From a bacterium (lineage in GTDB: Bacteria; Sumerlaeota; Sumerlaeia; SLMS01): a stretch of DNA of 64,000 bases. Shown here in pieces: positions 26,540-34,774 of the stretch. Where the stretch lies: the NCBI GenBank assembly GCA_016125005.1, contig WGMQ01000003.1, positions 1-64,000 of the forward strand, given 5' to 3'. Positions within the stretch are counted from its first letter, which is position 1, and each line of letters begins with the position of its first letter. The position numbers and the translations under genes are program-made. The notes beneath the pieces are model-generated. The model saw only the letters and a program-made list of their open reading frames with translations. It was not told the DNA's origin and made no database searches.

Positions 26540-28441
26540 ATGGATGACGAAAATCCCCTAAGACCTTCGCGCGCGGTGGCGATCTTCCCGTTCGGCGTCT
26601 CGGCCAGCCCGGTCGAGGGTCGGCAAGCGGACTTGTGTCGCGGTCTGGCGGTGTTGGTGGAACGGCGCCTTGGCCGACTGCCGGGGGTGCAACCGCTTCT
26701 TCAGAACCTCTTCGTCTCGCCCGAGTCGGACCCGGGCAAGAAGGGGTGGCTGCTGACCAACAGCCTATGGTCGGTGGAGCAGGCGCTGGCGCTGCCGATC
26801 GTGAACGGCGAGAACCCGTCGCATCTGATCCAAGGGCTGCTGACCTTCGAGGACGATTCGCTGCGGTTGGAGATGGAACTGATCGACCTTGAGGGGGGCT
26901 ACTCGCTGGCGCGGGAAAGCCACGAGGCACCGGCGACGGAGCTGTCCGAGACGTTCTTTCGAGTGCTGCGGCCTATCGCGGCGTCGCTGATGGAGTCGGC
27001 GGCGGCAGGGCGCGTGGTGACGCGCCTGCCGACGCGGGACGCGGACGCTTTCGAGTTGCTGGTCCTGGGGCTGGCATCGGCCCAGGCCCATGCGCTGGGG
27101 ATGGTGGGCTCGGTCATTCCGCTGCATCTGCTGACAGAGGCCGTTGAGAAGGATGGCGAACTGATCGAGGGACTTCAAGAGCTCGAGCGCCTGATCGCAG
27201 GGCTTAATCTGGAAGACGAAGAGAATCGCGCGACCGCGATCGAGTGCTTGGGGCGTGCCCGGGCCGCGGCGCCGTGGAACACCGGGTTGCTGGCAGTCGA
27301 GGGACTGATCCACGCGCGTCAAGGGCGCGCCACGGACGCGGTGCCGCTGCTGGAGAAATTTCTGGAGCACGACAAGCGGAGCGAGCTTGCATCGCAGGCA
27401 ATGGCCGCGCTGGCGCGCATCCAGCGGGATCGGAACGACCTGGCCGCGGCGCGGCGGCTGCTTCATGCGGCCATCGCGGCGAGCCCCGAGAACGCCTCGG
27501 CGTGGGAGGATCTGGCGGCGTGCCACCTGGCTGCGGGAGAGATCGCGCAGGCGGAAGAGTGCTGGCGGCGCGCGTTGCAGGAAGATCCGGATCGGCCGGT
27601 CGCGCTGCTTTCGCTGGGCGAGGCGCATATCAAGCGCGGCGACGCGGAGCGGGCGACACCGCTGCTCCAACGAGCGCTTGGGCTCGGGATGGATCGGGCT
27701 CGCGTCGTGCCGCCGCTGGCAGAGAGTCACCTGGCCGCAGGGCGCCTTGAAGAAGCGGACGATCTGGTAACCGAATTGGTGGAGGAGAATCCCGAAGCGC
27801 TCTCCGGATGGATGCTGCTGGCGCGTGTGCGGCAGCGGCGTCAGGACACGGCGGCGGTGGCGCGGTGCCTGCGCGAGTCGCGACGGTTGGCCGCGTCGGC
27901 GCGCGAGCGAGCCGACGCGGAATTGCTGGATTTCTCCCTGCGCCAGCCGTTCGAGCACGCGGAGTACCGCCGCCTGCTGATGATGCCGACTCCCGGGGCG
28001 AAGGAGGCAGAGTCGTTTGCGTGGAAGCTGACGAATGGTGTCTTCGGACGCGAGCAGCACCCGGATATTCTGCTTCTTGCGGCGCGGTTTGCGGAGCGAG
28101 CAGGACAGCCCGCCAACGCGGCACGGTGGATTCAGGCCGCCACGACGCGGCTCGGGGGCAACAGGGCTGCGGATCAGGTCCGCATCGCGCGTCTATACAT
28201 CGATGCTGGCGAGCGGGACGAAGCGCTCGCTGCTCTGGCGCATCTCGATAAGCTGGACCCACAAAACGCGGAAACAGCAGGGCTGCGTCGGCGGCTTGAT
28301 GCGGTTCCCGCACCGGAGCAGGAGGTCGAGTCTCCGGTCCCCATCGCGCCGATAGATGAAAAGCAGCCAACTCTGGACAAAGCGGAGCGACCGGGGTTCC
28401 TCAGTCGCATCGCGCATCTGGTGCGTCGTCTATTTCCCTGA
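26540..28441 (+). CDS. TPR-repeat protein, cytoplasmic
   Basis: 633 residues with no signal peptide. The N-terminal 130 residues (VAIFPFGV, IQGLLTFEDDSLRLEMELID) resemble the region found in front of TPR arrays in adenylate-cyclase-like or TolB-associated proteins: a beta-rich fold that starts AIFPF. From about residue 230 come repeated TPR units (LAALARIQRDRNDLAAARRLLHAA, WEDLAACHLAAGEIAQAEECW, LLSLGEAHIKRGDAERATPLL). It probably scaffolds a complex of the glycan region; no enzymatic motif is seen. Word GTCTATAC at 28191 encodes R-L-Y. It overlaps the convergent GT2 gene by 12 bases. Confidence 0.88.
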   Translation: MDDENPLRPSRAVAIFPFGVSASPVEGRQADLCRGLAVLVERRLGRLPGVQPLLQNLFVSPESDPGKKGWLLTNSLWSVEQALALPIVNGENPSHLIQGLLTFEDDSLRLEMELIDLEGGYSLARESHEAPATELSETFFRVLRPIAASLMESAAAGRVVTRLPTRDADAFELLVLGLASAQAHALGMVGSVIPLHLLTEAVEKDGELIEGLQELERLIAGLNLEDEENRATAIECLGRARAAAPWNTGLLAVEGLIHARQGRATDAVPLLEKFLEHDKRSELASQAMAALARIQRDRNDLAAARRLLHAAIAASPENASAWEDLAACHLAAGEIAQAEECWRRALQEDPDRPVALLSLGEAHIKRGDAERATPLLQRALGLGMDRARVVPPLAESHLAAGRLEEADDLVTELVEENPEALSGWMLLARVRQRRQDTAAVARCLRESRRLAASARERADAELLDFSLRQPFEHAEYRRLLMMPTPGAKEAESFAWKLTNGVFGREQHPDILLLAARFAERAGQPANAARWIQAATTRLGGNRAADQVRIARLYIDAGERDEALAALAHLDKLDPQNAETAGLRRRLDAVPAPEQEVESPVPIAPIDEKQPTLDKAERPGFLSRIAHLVRRLFP

Positions 28442-29398
28442 TCGCTTCGCGGTCGCGCGCTGGTAGTCGTATACGTCCGCCCGTCCCTCGAACAGTCCGC
28501 AGAGACCCTGAAATCGCACGCGGCGCTCGGGGCTCTGCCACGGCTTCATGCGCCACCAGGCGCGGGCCATGCGGAGGGGCAGGGTCCAGCGCTGCACGGG
28601 AGGCCAGGGCGAGATGCCATGGACGGCGAGCAGCATCGCCCACGAGCGGTTACACCCGCGATGGAGCTTGCCCTGATACTCAACGGTCAGGCGGGCCGAT
28701 GCAATGAGGTGATCAAGGCGAAGTAACGGAGAGTAAGCAACGACCCATCCCCAACGGAGGGTGGCAAGGACCATGTCATTGTCGCCTCCCGACGAGAGCG
28801 ATTTACCCACCCGATCGAATAGCGGACGGTCGCTCTTGGCATGGAGCATCTCCGCATACCGGGCTGCGATCTCTCGGCGGATCACCATGCCTGCGCCGAC
28901 GGGGCTGAACCAGGGAAAGCGCTCTTTCCACTCGCCATCCTTCCAACTGGCCAGCAGCTCCTTGTCGCCCGGGTCGCGGCACGCCAGCAGCGAAGTACCA
29001 GTCTTCTCCAGCCAGTCGGGCGGTGGGGTTTCGAACTCGGGGATATTGCGTCCGCCAAGGCACCCCCAATTGGGATGTTCATTCATAATGCGAAGCGCAT
29101 GCTCCAGATAGTCTGGGGCAAGCACATTGTCGTCATCGACGAAGATGATGATCTCTCCACGAGCCGCGCCAGTGCCGCACAATCTGGCGTAGGTTATGCC
29201 GAGCGTTGGCTCGTGCAGCACCTGGGCGAAGGGGGCAGGCGAGATATCGATGGGATCGCGCGACGCATTGTCGACGACGAGAAGCTCCCACTGATCACGG
29301 GACAACGTCTGCTGGGCAAGACCGGAGAGCGTCCGGCGAATCACGTCGGGACGGGGGTTGTGGGCGCAAATGATGACGCTGATGAGGGGACCGGTCAT
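28430..29398 (-). CDS. Glycosyltransferase family 2
   Basis: 322 residues, GT-A fold: ISVIICAHNPRPDVIRRTL, LLVVDNASRD, GEIIIFVDDDNVLAPDYL (D-D-D acidic motif), SPVGAGMVIRRE and SSGGDNDMVL (ED-equivalent). It is the last gene of a three-gene minus-strand unit with Wzt and Wzm (its ATG follows the wzm stop by 3 bases), so it most likely builds the glycan exported by that transporter. Confidence 0.93.
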   Translation of the reverse strand: MTGPLISVIICAHNPRPDVIRRTLSGLAQQTLSRDQWELLVVDNASRDPIDISPAPFAQVLHEPTLGITYARLCGTGAARGEIIIFVDDDNVLAPDYLEHALRIMNEHPNWGCLGGRNIPEFETPPPDWLEKTGTSLLACRDPGDKELLASWKDGEWKERFPWFSPVGAGMVIRREIAARYAEMLHAKSDRPLFDRVGKSLSSGGDNDMVLATLRWGWVVAYSPLLRLDHLIASARLTVEYQGKLHRGCNRSWAMLLAVHGISPWPPVQRWTLPLRMARAWWRMKPWQSPERRVRFQGLCGLFEGRADVYDYQRATAKRSGK

Positions 29399-29401
29399 GA
29401 T

Positions 29402-30229
29402 CTATACGACGTCCGCAAACGAGTTCTCGACGCGGCGGAAATGGCGAATGCCGAGCGCGAGCAGGATCAGCACCAGCAACATCGAGCAGCCGAACGCCCC
29501 CCAATTGACCGATATCTTGCCGCCAAGCAGGCACCAACGGAATCCGTCGATCACCCCCACCATCGGATTCATGCCGTATAGAAATCTATACCGGTCCGGG
29601 ATGGCCGAGCTTGGGAAGCCAACAGGCGAGAGATAGACGCCCAGCTGGATCACGAATGGCACCACGAATCGGAAGTCGCGGAACTTGACGTTAAGGGCTG
29701 CGAACCAAATCCCCGCTGCGATAGATGTCAACATGGCGCCGAGCAGGAAAATGGGAAGAGCAACGATCTCGGGCCCCGGCATAATACCATACCAGCCCAT
29801 GAGGACCCCGAGCAGGACAAACGCGATGGCGAAGTCGACCAGGGCGACAACCGTTGAACTGACGGGGATGATGAGGCGCGGGAAGTAGATCTTGCGCAGC
29901 AGGTTGGCATTGGAGACGAGCGAACCACTGCATCCGGAGAGCGCCGTGGAGAAGAACTGCCAGGGGAGTACGCCGGCGTAGACCAGGATCGGATAGGGAA
30001 GTCCCTCGGCGGGCATCTTGGCGAGGCGGCCGAAGACCAGCGTGAAGACCACCATCGTGACAATGGGTTGGATCAACGCCCAGCAAATGCCGAGGAACGT
30101 CTGCTTGTATCGCACGGTGACGTCGCGCCAGGCGAAGAAGGCAAACAGCTCGCGATAGGCCCATATCTCCGACCAATAGCGCTCCGCCGTACCGCCGGGA
30201 CGAATCAGGATCTCGCCGTCCTTACGCAT
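29402..30229 (-). CDS. wzm: Polysaccharide/O-antigen ABC exporter, permease (Wzm/TagG-like)
   Basis: 275 residues from ATG 30229, with GGAGG 6 bases upstream. It is an ABC-2 permease: an amphipathic start (ERYWSEIWAYRELFAFFAWRDVTVRYKQT) is followed by six membrane helices, including ALIQPIVTMVVFTLVF and the PRLIIPVSSTVVALVDFAIAFVLL pair. It moves undecaprenyl-linked glycan to the periplasm using Wzt. The start overlaps the wzt stop by 8 bases. The stop codon TAG is itself part of a near-copy of the word (GTATAGAT, 29400-29407), and the dyad 29576-29591 lies within the gene. Confidence 0.94.
   Translation of the reverse strand: MRKDGEILIRPGGTAERYWSEIWAYRELFAFFAWRDVTVRYKQTFLGICWALIQPIVTMVVFTLVFGRLAKMPAEGLPYPILVYAGVLPWQFFSTALSGCSGSLVSNANLLRKIYFPRLIIPVSSTVVALVDFAIAFVLLGVLMGWYGIMPGPEIVALPIFLLGAMLTSIAAGIWFAALNVKFRDFRFVVPFVIQLGVYLSPVGFPSSAIPDRYRFLYGMNPMVGVIDGFRWCLLGGKISVNWGAFGCSMLLVLILLALGIRHFRRVENSFADVV
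29576..29591. repeat. Dyad of the GTATAGA word in wzm
   Basis: GTATAGA-AA-TCTATAC: two perfect 7-base inverted arms with a 2-base spacer. On the coding (minus) strand it encodes Tyr-Arg-Phe-Leu-Tyr with TAT AGA TTT CTA TAC. A second dyad of identical geometry lies 730 bases away in wzt. Confidence 0.75.
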
Positions 30230-31439
30230 GGATCGCCTCCCGTGTGGCATTCCAGCGGATGGGGACCGGGCCGTGGTGACGAACGTTCAGTTCGCTCCCG
30301 GTTCCGTATAGATCTCTATACGGAAGCTCGAAGGACAGCATCCCCGTCTCGCGCAGGAGCATCTTGTCCTTCACGAACCAGACCGTAACCAGATAGCGAC
30401 CGGGAGAGAGCAGTTCGTCGATGCGGGGCGCCGTGAAGATGGCCCGTTCCCCCACGGAGGCGTTGAAGTGCGTCATCAGGCTTCCCTGAGTGGAGACGCG
30501 GGTTCCGTCCTGCGTGGTGATCTCGATCCCGATTCCGATGGGGCCCTGCTGCTCGCCGAAAATGTCCAGCGACAGTTGCAGCGACAGGCCGCCGTCCGCA
30601 GGAATGAGCGCACTCTGGGCGTTGCGAAAACCGACGCGATTGGCGGTCGAGTAACACTCGGGCGATTCGGCGGCCCGGCGCAGCACGCGATCCATGTATT
30701 GCTCGATGACGGCAGTTGCTTCGCCGTCGCCAACCACACCCCCCTTGTCGAGCGTGATGACACGCGGGCAAAGGAGGCGAATCGCCGCCATGTTGTGGCT
30801 GACGAAAAGGACGGTGCGCCCCTCGCCGCGCACGACCTCCTTCATGCGCTCCAGGCACTTCTGCTGAAAGGCCGCGTCGCCGACGGACAGCACCTCGTCG
30901 ACGATGAGAACCTCAGGCTCCAGATGGGCCGCGACGGAGAAGGCGAGGCGCACGAACATGCCGGAGGAGTATTTCTTCACGGGGGTGTCGAGGAAGCGCT
31001 CGACCTCGGCGAACTGGACGATCTGGTCGAAGCGGGCGCGGATTTCCTGGCGGGTCATGCCAAGGATCGAGCCATTGAGGTAGACGTTCTCGCGGCCGGT
31101 CAACTCGGGGTGAAAGCCGGTGCCGACTTCCAGTAGGCTGGCCACCCGGCCGCGCAGCCGTACGGAGCCGGTAGTCGGCTCGGTGATGCGGCTTAGGATC
31201 TTGAGCAGGGTCGACTTGCCGGCGCCGTTGTGTCCGATGATGCCGACGGCCTCGCCCTCGTCGATACGGAAGGCCACGTCGCGAAGCGCCCAGAACTCGC
31301 CGCGCAATTGCTCGTCTGTCGGACGCCGGAGCAGCCGTGAAGCGCCGGAGACGAGGGATTCACGAAGCGTCCGGTAGGATGCCTTGTCGGGGTTGTGTTG
31401 CAGAATGTAACGCTTCCCCAGCGACTCGGCCAAAATCAT
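30222..31439 (-). CDS. wzt: Polysaccharide/O-antigen ABC exporter, ATPase with C-terminal glycan-binding domain (Wzt-like)
   Basis: 405 residues from ATG 31439. The nucleotide-binding domain has AVGIIGHNGAGKSTLLK (Walker A), TGRENVYLNG, KKYSSGMFVRLAFSVA (signature), PEVLIVDEVLSVGD (Walker B) and FVSHNMAA (H-loop). Residues from about 255 to the end form the beta-sandwich C-terminal domain of O9a/O12-type Wzt that recognises the capped glycan end, with SLQLSLDIFGEQ and YLVTVWFVKDKML strands. The presence of this domain predicts export coupled to chain-terminal recognition. It overlaps wzm by 8 bases. The dyad 30306-30321 lies near its 3' end. Confidence 0.95.
   Translation of the reverse strand: MILAESLGKRYILQHNPDKASYRTLRESLVSGASRLLRRPTDEQLRGEFWALRDVAFRIDEGEAVGIIGHNGAGKSTLLKILSRITEPTTGSVRLRGRVASLLEVGTGFHPELTGRENVYLNGSILGMTRQEIRARFDQIVQFAEVERFLDTPVKKYSSGMFVRLAFSVAAHLEPEVLIVDEVLSVGDAAFQQKCLERMKEVVRGEGRTVLFVSHNMAAIRLLCPRVITLDKGGVVGDGEATAVIEQYMDRVLRRAAESPECYSTANRVGFRNAQSALIPADGGLSLQLSLDIFGEQQGPIGIGIEITTQDGTRVSTQGSLMTHFNASVGERAIFTAPRIDELLSPGRYLVTVWFVKDKMLLRETGMLSFELPYRDLYGTGSELNVRHHGPVPIRWNATREAIHA
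30306..30321. repeat. Dyad of the GTATAGA word in wzt
   Basis: GTATAGA-TC-TCTATAC, extended by CC on the left and GG on the right so that both arms are 9 bases. It encodes Pro-Tyr-Arg-Asp-Leu-Tyr-Gly on the minus strand, using TAT AGA and CTA TAC. Spacing is identical to the dyads at 29576 and 17130. Confidence 0.78.
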
Positions 31440-31608
31440 GTGGCGTCCAATACGCGGCCCTCCTGCACTCGCGGGGAGGGGCTCCGTTCGATTCGTGCCA
31501 TGTGATTCCGGGGATCGGAGATGGGTCAAGGTCGTCCTGCCTTGACCTTTCCCTCGGGCGGGTTTGCAATCGACCGATATTCGACATGCGAAGGTGGTGC
31601 TCACGGAC

Positions 31609-33123
31609 ATGATCTCCTCAACGACGGCCGCGCGTGCGGGGCTCGTGATCGGGCCGATTCTGGGGCTGTTGGCGTGGTGGTTCCTGCAAGGTGAGGTGGA
31701 CCCGGTGGCCGCGCGCACGGCGGGGATCGCGGTGCTGATGGCCACCTTCTGGATGACCGAGGCGCTGCCGCTGGCGGCAACGGCGCTGATCCCGCTCGTG
31801 GCGTTTCCCCTGCTCGGCGTCAGCAAGGGGGGTGACGTCGCCTCATCCTACGCGAACGACATCATCTACCTGTTCCTCGGCGGCTTCCTGGTGGCCATCG
31901 CGATGGAGCAATGCGACCTGCACCGGCGCATCGCGCTCTTGATCCTGCGCCGGGCGGGATCGCGGCCAGGTGCGTTGATCGGCGGGTTCCTGGGGGCGAC
32001 GGCATTCATCTCGATGTGGATCTCGAACACGGCCACCGCCATGATGATGGTGCCGATCGCCATGGCGCTGCTGGCGCGTATAGACGAACTTGCCGAGTCC
32101 CGCGCCGTGCGGCCCTTCGGCGTCGCGATGATGCTGGCAATCGCCTACGGCGCGAGCATCGGCGGCGTCGCTACGCTGGTGGGAACCCCGCCAAATCTGG
32201 TGCTGGCGAAGCAACTCCACTCGGCCTTTCCCGAGGCGCCGCCCTTGGGCTTCACCGAATGGATGATCTTCGGCGTGCCGCTGGCGCTCGTGCTGCTGGC
32301 TGCCACCTGGGGATGGCTGACCTGGAGCTGTCGCGGTCAGAAGCTGGACCTTTCCGGCGCGGAGGCCACGATCCGCGAGCAATACGAGGGGCTGGGTCCT
32401 TGGAAGCGCGATCAGGTTATCGTCGCGATGGTCTTCGCGGCGCTGGCGATCCTGTGGATCACACGCGTCGACGTGAACACGGGGAGTGTGACGCTTCCCG
32501 GGTGGCAGCGGCTCCTCCCGGTGAAGGACTTTGCCACAGACGGCACGGTCGCCATCGCCGCTGCGTTGGTGCTCTTCCTGATCCCCACCGCGGCAAAATC
32601 GGGCGGAATGTTGCTCGCGCCCAAGTCGATCAGCAAGGTGCCGTGGGACATTGTGCTGCTCTTCGGCGGCGGGTTTGCGCTGGCCGATGCATTCGCCAAG
32701 TCGGGACTTTCCGCGTGGGTCGGCGGCCAGACCGAGGTGCTGCGCGGGATCAATCCGCTGGTCATGATGATCCTGATTTCGTTGCTGGTGACGTTTCTGA
32801 CCGAATTGACATCGAACACGGCGACCGCCCAGATCCTGCTCCCGCTCTTCGCGGCCAATGCGGTGGCGCTCGGGATCGACCCGCGTCTGCTGATGATCCC
32901 GGTGGCGGTGTCGTGCTCCATGGCCTTCATGCTCCCGGTGGCTACGCCGCCGAACGCGATCGTGTTCGGGTCGGGGCGTCTTCAGATCGGCGACATGATG
33001 CGCGCGGGTCTCTTCCTGAACCTGGTGGGTGCCATCGTGATTCCGCTGCTCATGTGGGTGCTGGCGGACATGGCTTTCGGTATAGACATCAACTCGATGC
33101 CAAAGTGGGCGGCGCTGAAATAA
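31609..33123 (+). CDS. DASS-family (SLC13) sodium/anion symporter
   Basis: 504 residues from ATG 31609; GTG starts just upstream are possible. About 11-12 hydrophobic helices. The two inverted-repeat signature loops are present: ISMWISNTATAMMMVPIA and LTELTSNTATAQILLPLF, each with the SNT motif that binds sodium and the carboxylate/sulfate substrate. ATPPNAIVFGSG and VGTPPNLVLA complete the family pattern. It takes up dicarboxylates, sulfate or related anions with sodium. It sits between the divergently read Wzt unit and the convergent Gfo/Idh gene, whose stop abuts directly. Words at 32078 (R-I-D) and 33080 (G-I-D). Confidence 0.95.
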   Translation: MISSTTAARAGLVIGPILGLLAWWFLQGEVDPVAARTAGIAVLMATFWMTEALPLAATALIPLVAFPLLGVSKGGDVASSYANDIIYLFLGGFLVAIAMEQCDLHRRIALLILRRAGSRPGALIGGFLGATAFISMWISNTATAMMMVPIAMALLARIDELAESRAVRPFGVAMMLAIAYGASIGGVATLVGTPPNLVLAKQLHSAFPEAPPLGFTEWMIFGVPLALVLLAATWGWLTWSCRGQKLDLSGAEATIREQYEGLGPWKRDQVIVAMVFAALAILWITRVDVNTGSVTLPGWQRLLPVKDFATDGTVAIAAALVLFLIPTAAKSGGMLLAPKSISKVPWDIVLLFGGGFALADAFAKSGLSAWVGGQTEVLRGINPLVMMILISLLVTFLTELTSNTATAQILLPLFAANAVALGIDPRLLMIPVAVSCSMAFMLPVATPPNAIVFGSGRLQIGDMMRAGLFLNLVGAIVIPLLMWVLADMAFGIDINSMPKWAALK

Positions 33124-34161
33124 TCAGACCGGCTCGGGAACGACCGGAACGCCGCCACCGCGCAGGGACCGCTGGCACGCTTCCAGCACGCTAATGATCC
33201 GGAGCGCCGCGTCTCCGGAGCCTGTGGGCTCAGTCCGCGTGCGGATGCACTCGGCGAAGTGGGCGACTTCCAGCGACAGGGGCTCGCGTTTCTCCACGTC
33301 TATACGCTCCTCGGGGCCGGGACGCACCACGAGGCGGAAGTGCTCGAAGCTACCGTCGGTTGTCGGCGCGGAAACTTCGGAAAGACCGCGGTCGTAGAGC
33401 ATCAGCGGCTTCTCCTGGTCGACGTCATCGTAGACCAACATGCGCTCCGACCCAACGACGGTCATGGCGCGCACCTTCACCGGATTGAGCCAACTGACCT
33501 GAAGCGACACCATGCGCCGGTCAGGGAATTCGAGCGTCGCCATCACGAGGTCCTCCTGCTCATGGCGCTCGTGGAATGCAAGGCCGCGCGCGACGACGCT
33601 GGTGGGCATCGCGTCGAGCCAATGGAGCAGGATCGAGATGTCGTGCGGCGCCAGGTTCCAGAGGGCATTGCAGTCCTGCCGCACCTGGCCCAGTGACAGG
33701 CGTTGTGCGGAGATGAACTGCACACGGCCCAGACGCCCGGAATCGATGATGGAGCGGACCCGCTGCACCGCGGGATTGAAGAGGAACGTGTGACCCGTCA
33801 TGAGCACGCGACCCAAGGCACGGGCCAACAGGACGAGGTTCCTTGCGCCATCAAGCGTCATCGCGAGCGGCTTCTCGACCAGCACGTCCTTCCCGGCGCG
33901 CAGCAGGGTCGCGGCTTGCTCCTCATGCAGTCCAGCGGGGGTGGCGAGCACGACCGCTCGGATGACGGGGTCGGCGGCAACCTCCTCCAGCGTGCTGTAT
34001 AGACGCGCGCCGGGATGGAGAGGGGCGAAGCGCTCCAGCCGACCGGCATCGCGGTCGCAAAGAGCAGCCACCTGAAAGTCGCCGCCCTCACGCAGGTTAC
34101 GCAGCAGGTTCGGCCCCCACTGGCCGAGGCCGATCATCGCGACAGGGATCAGCTCAGCCAT
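33124..34161 (-). CDS. Gfo/Idh/MocA oxidoreductase (WlbA/WbpB-like)
   Basis: 345 residues. The N-terminal Rossmann motif is AMIGLGQWGPNLLRNL, followed by LATPAGLHEEQA and VLVEKPLAMT (the catalytic EKP motif). The C-terminal alpha/beta substrate domain has LWNLAPHDISILLHWL, with the conserved H-D-I triad. The sequence resembles WlbA-type dehydrogenases that oxidise C3 of UDP-GlcNAcA. The adjacent hexapeptide N-acetyltransferase (8-base overlap) supports an amino-sugar role, though no aminotransferase is in the window. It is the last gene of the six-gene minus-strand operon. Confidence 0.93.
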   Translation of the reverse strand: MAELIPVAMIGLGQWGPNLLRNLREGGDFQVAALCDRDAGRLERFAPLHPGARLYSTLEEVAADPVIRAVVLATPAGLHEEQAATLLRAGKDVLVEKPLAMTLDGARNLVLLARALGRVLMTGHTFLFNPAVQRVRSIIDSGRLGRVQFISAQRLSLGQVRQDCNALWNLAPHDISILLHWLDAMPTSVVARGLAFHERHEQEDLVMATLEFPDRRMVSLQVSWLNPVKVRAMTVVGSERMLVYDDVDQEKPLMLYDRGLSEVSAPTTDGSFEHFRLVVRPGPEERIDVEKREPLSLEVAHFAECIRTRTEPTGSGDAALRIISVLEACQRSLRGGGVPVVPEPV

Positions 34162-34774
34162 GATTGCGGCGTCCCACGGGAGGTTCCGGACTGGTCAGCA
34201 CGAGGCGATTGGCGGATTGCAGCAGATAGACATCGCCGGTCTGGGGGCAGGTGTAGCTCTCGCCGACCAGGAGGGGCTTGATGGTCTCTCCGTGGATCGT
34301 GACCCAGCCAATGCGGCGGGCGGGAATGCCCACCATGAGGGCGAAGTCCGGGACGTCCTGTCGGACAAAGGCACCGGCACCGATCATGGACCAGGCACCG
34401 ATGGTGAAGCCACAAAGGATCGTGGCGTTGGCGCCGATGGTGGCACCGCGGCGAACAACGGTGTCCCGGAATTCGTCCTTCCGCGGGACGGCGGCGCGGG
34501 GGTTGATGACGTTCGTGAAGACCGCGCTGGGGCCGACGAAGACCTCGTCCTCCAGCCGCACATTCTCGTAGATTGACACGTTATTCTGCACGCGGCAGCC
34601 TGTCCCGATGCGCACCCCTGCGCCGACGTAGCAGTTCTGGCCGAGCTGGACATCGGGGCCAATCACGGCCCCCGCACGCACATGGCAGAAATGCCAGATG
34701 CGGGTGCTTGCGCCGACGGTGCATGGCTCGTCGACATAGGCACTTTCGTGAATCTGGGCGGTCGGGTCGATCAT
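34154..34774 (-). CDS. Left-handed beta-helix sugar N-acyltransferase (WlbB/WbpD-like)
   Basis: 206 residues from ATG 34774 (GGAG 7 bases upstream, ATGA overlap with the preceding gene). Hexapeptide repeats run through most of the protein: AQIHESAYVDEPCTVGASTR, GAVIGPDVQLGQNCYVGAGV and IGANATILCGFTIGAWSMIGAG. The NVINPRAAVPRKDEF loop is typical of enzymes that acetylate a 3-amino sugar nucleotide. It probably acts after the Gfo/Idh dehydrogenase and a transaminase encoded elsewhere. Confidence 0.94.
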   Translation of the reverse strand: MIDPTAQIHESAYVDEPCTVGASTRIWHFCHVRAGAVIGPDVQLGQNCYVGAGVRIGTGCRVQNNVSIYENVRLEDEVFVGPSAVFTNVINPRAAVPRKDEFRDTVVRRGATIGANATILCGFTIGAWSMIGAGAFVRQDVPDFALMVGIPARRIGWVTIHGETIKPLLVGESYTCPQTGDVYLLQSANRLVLTSPEPPVGRRNHG

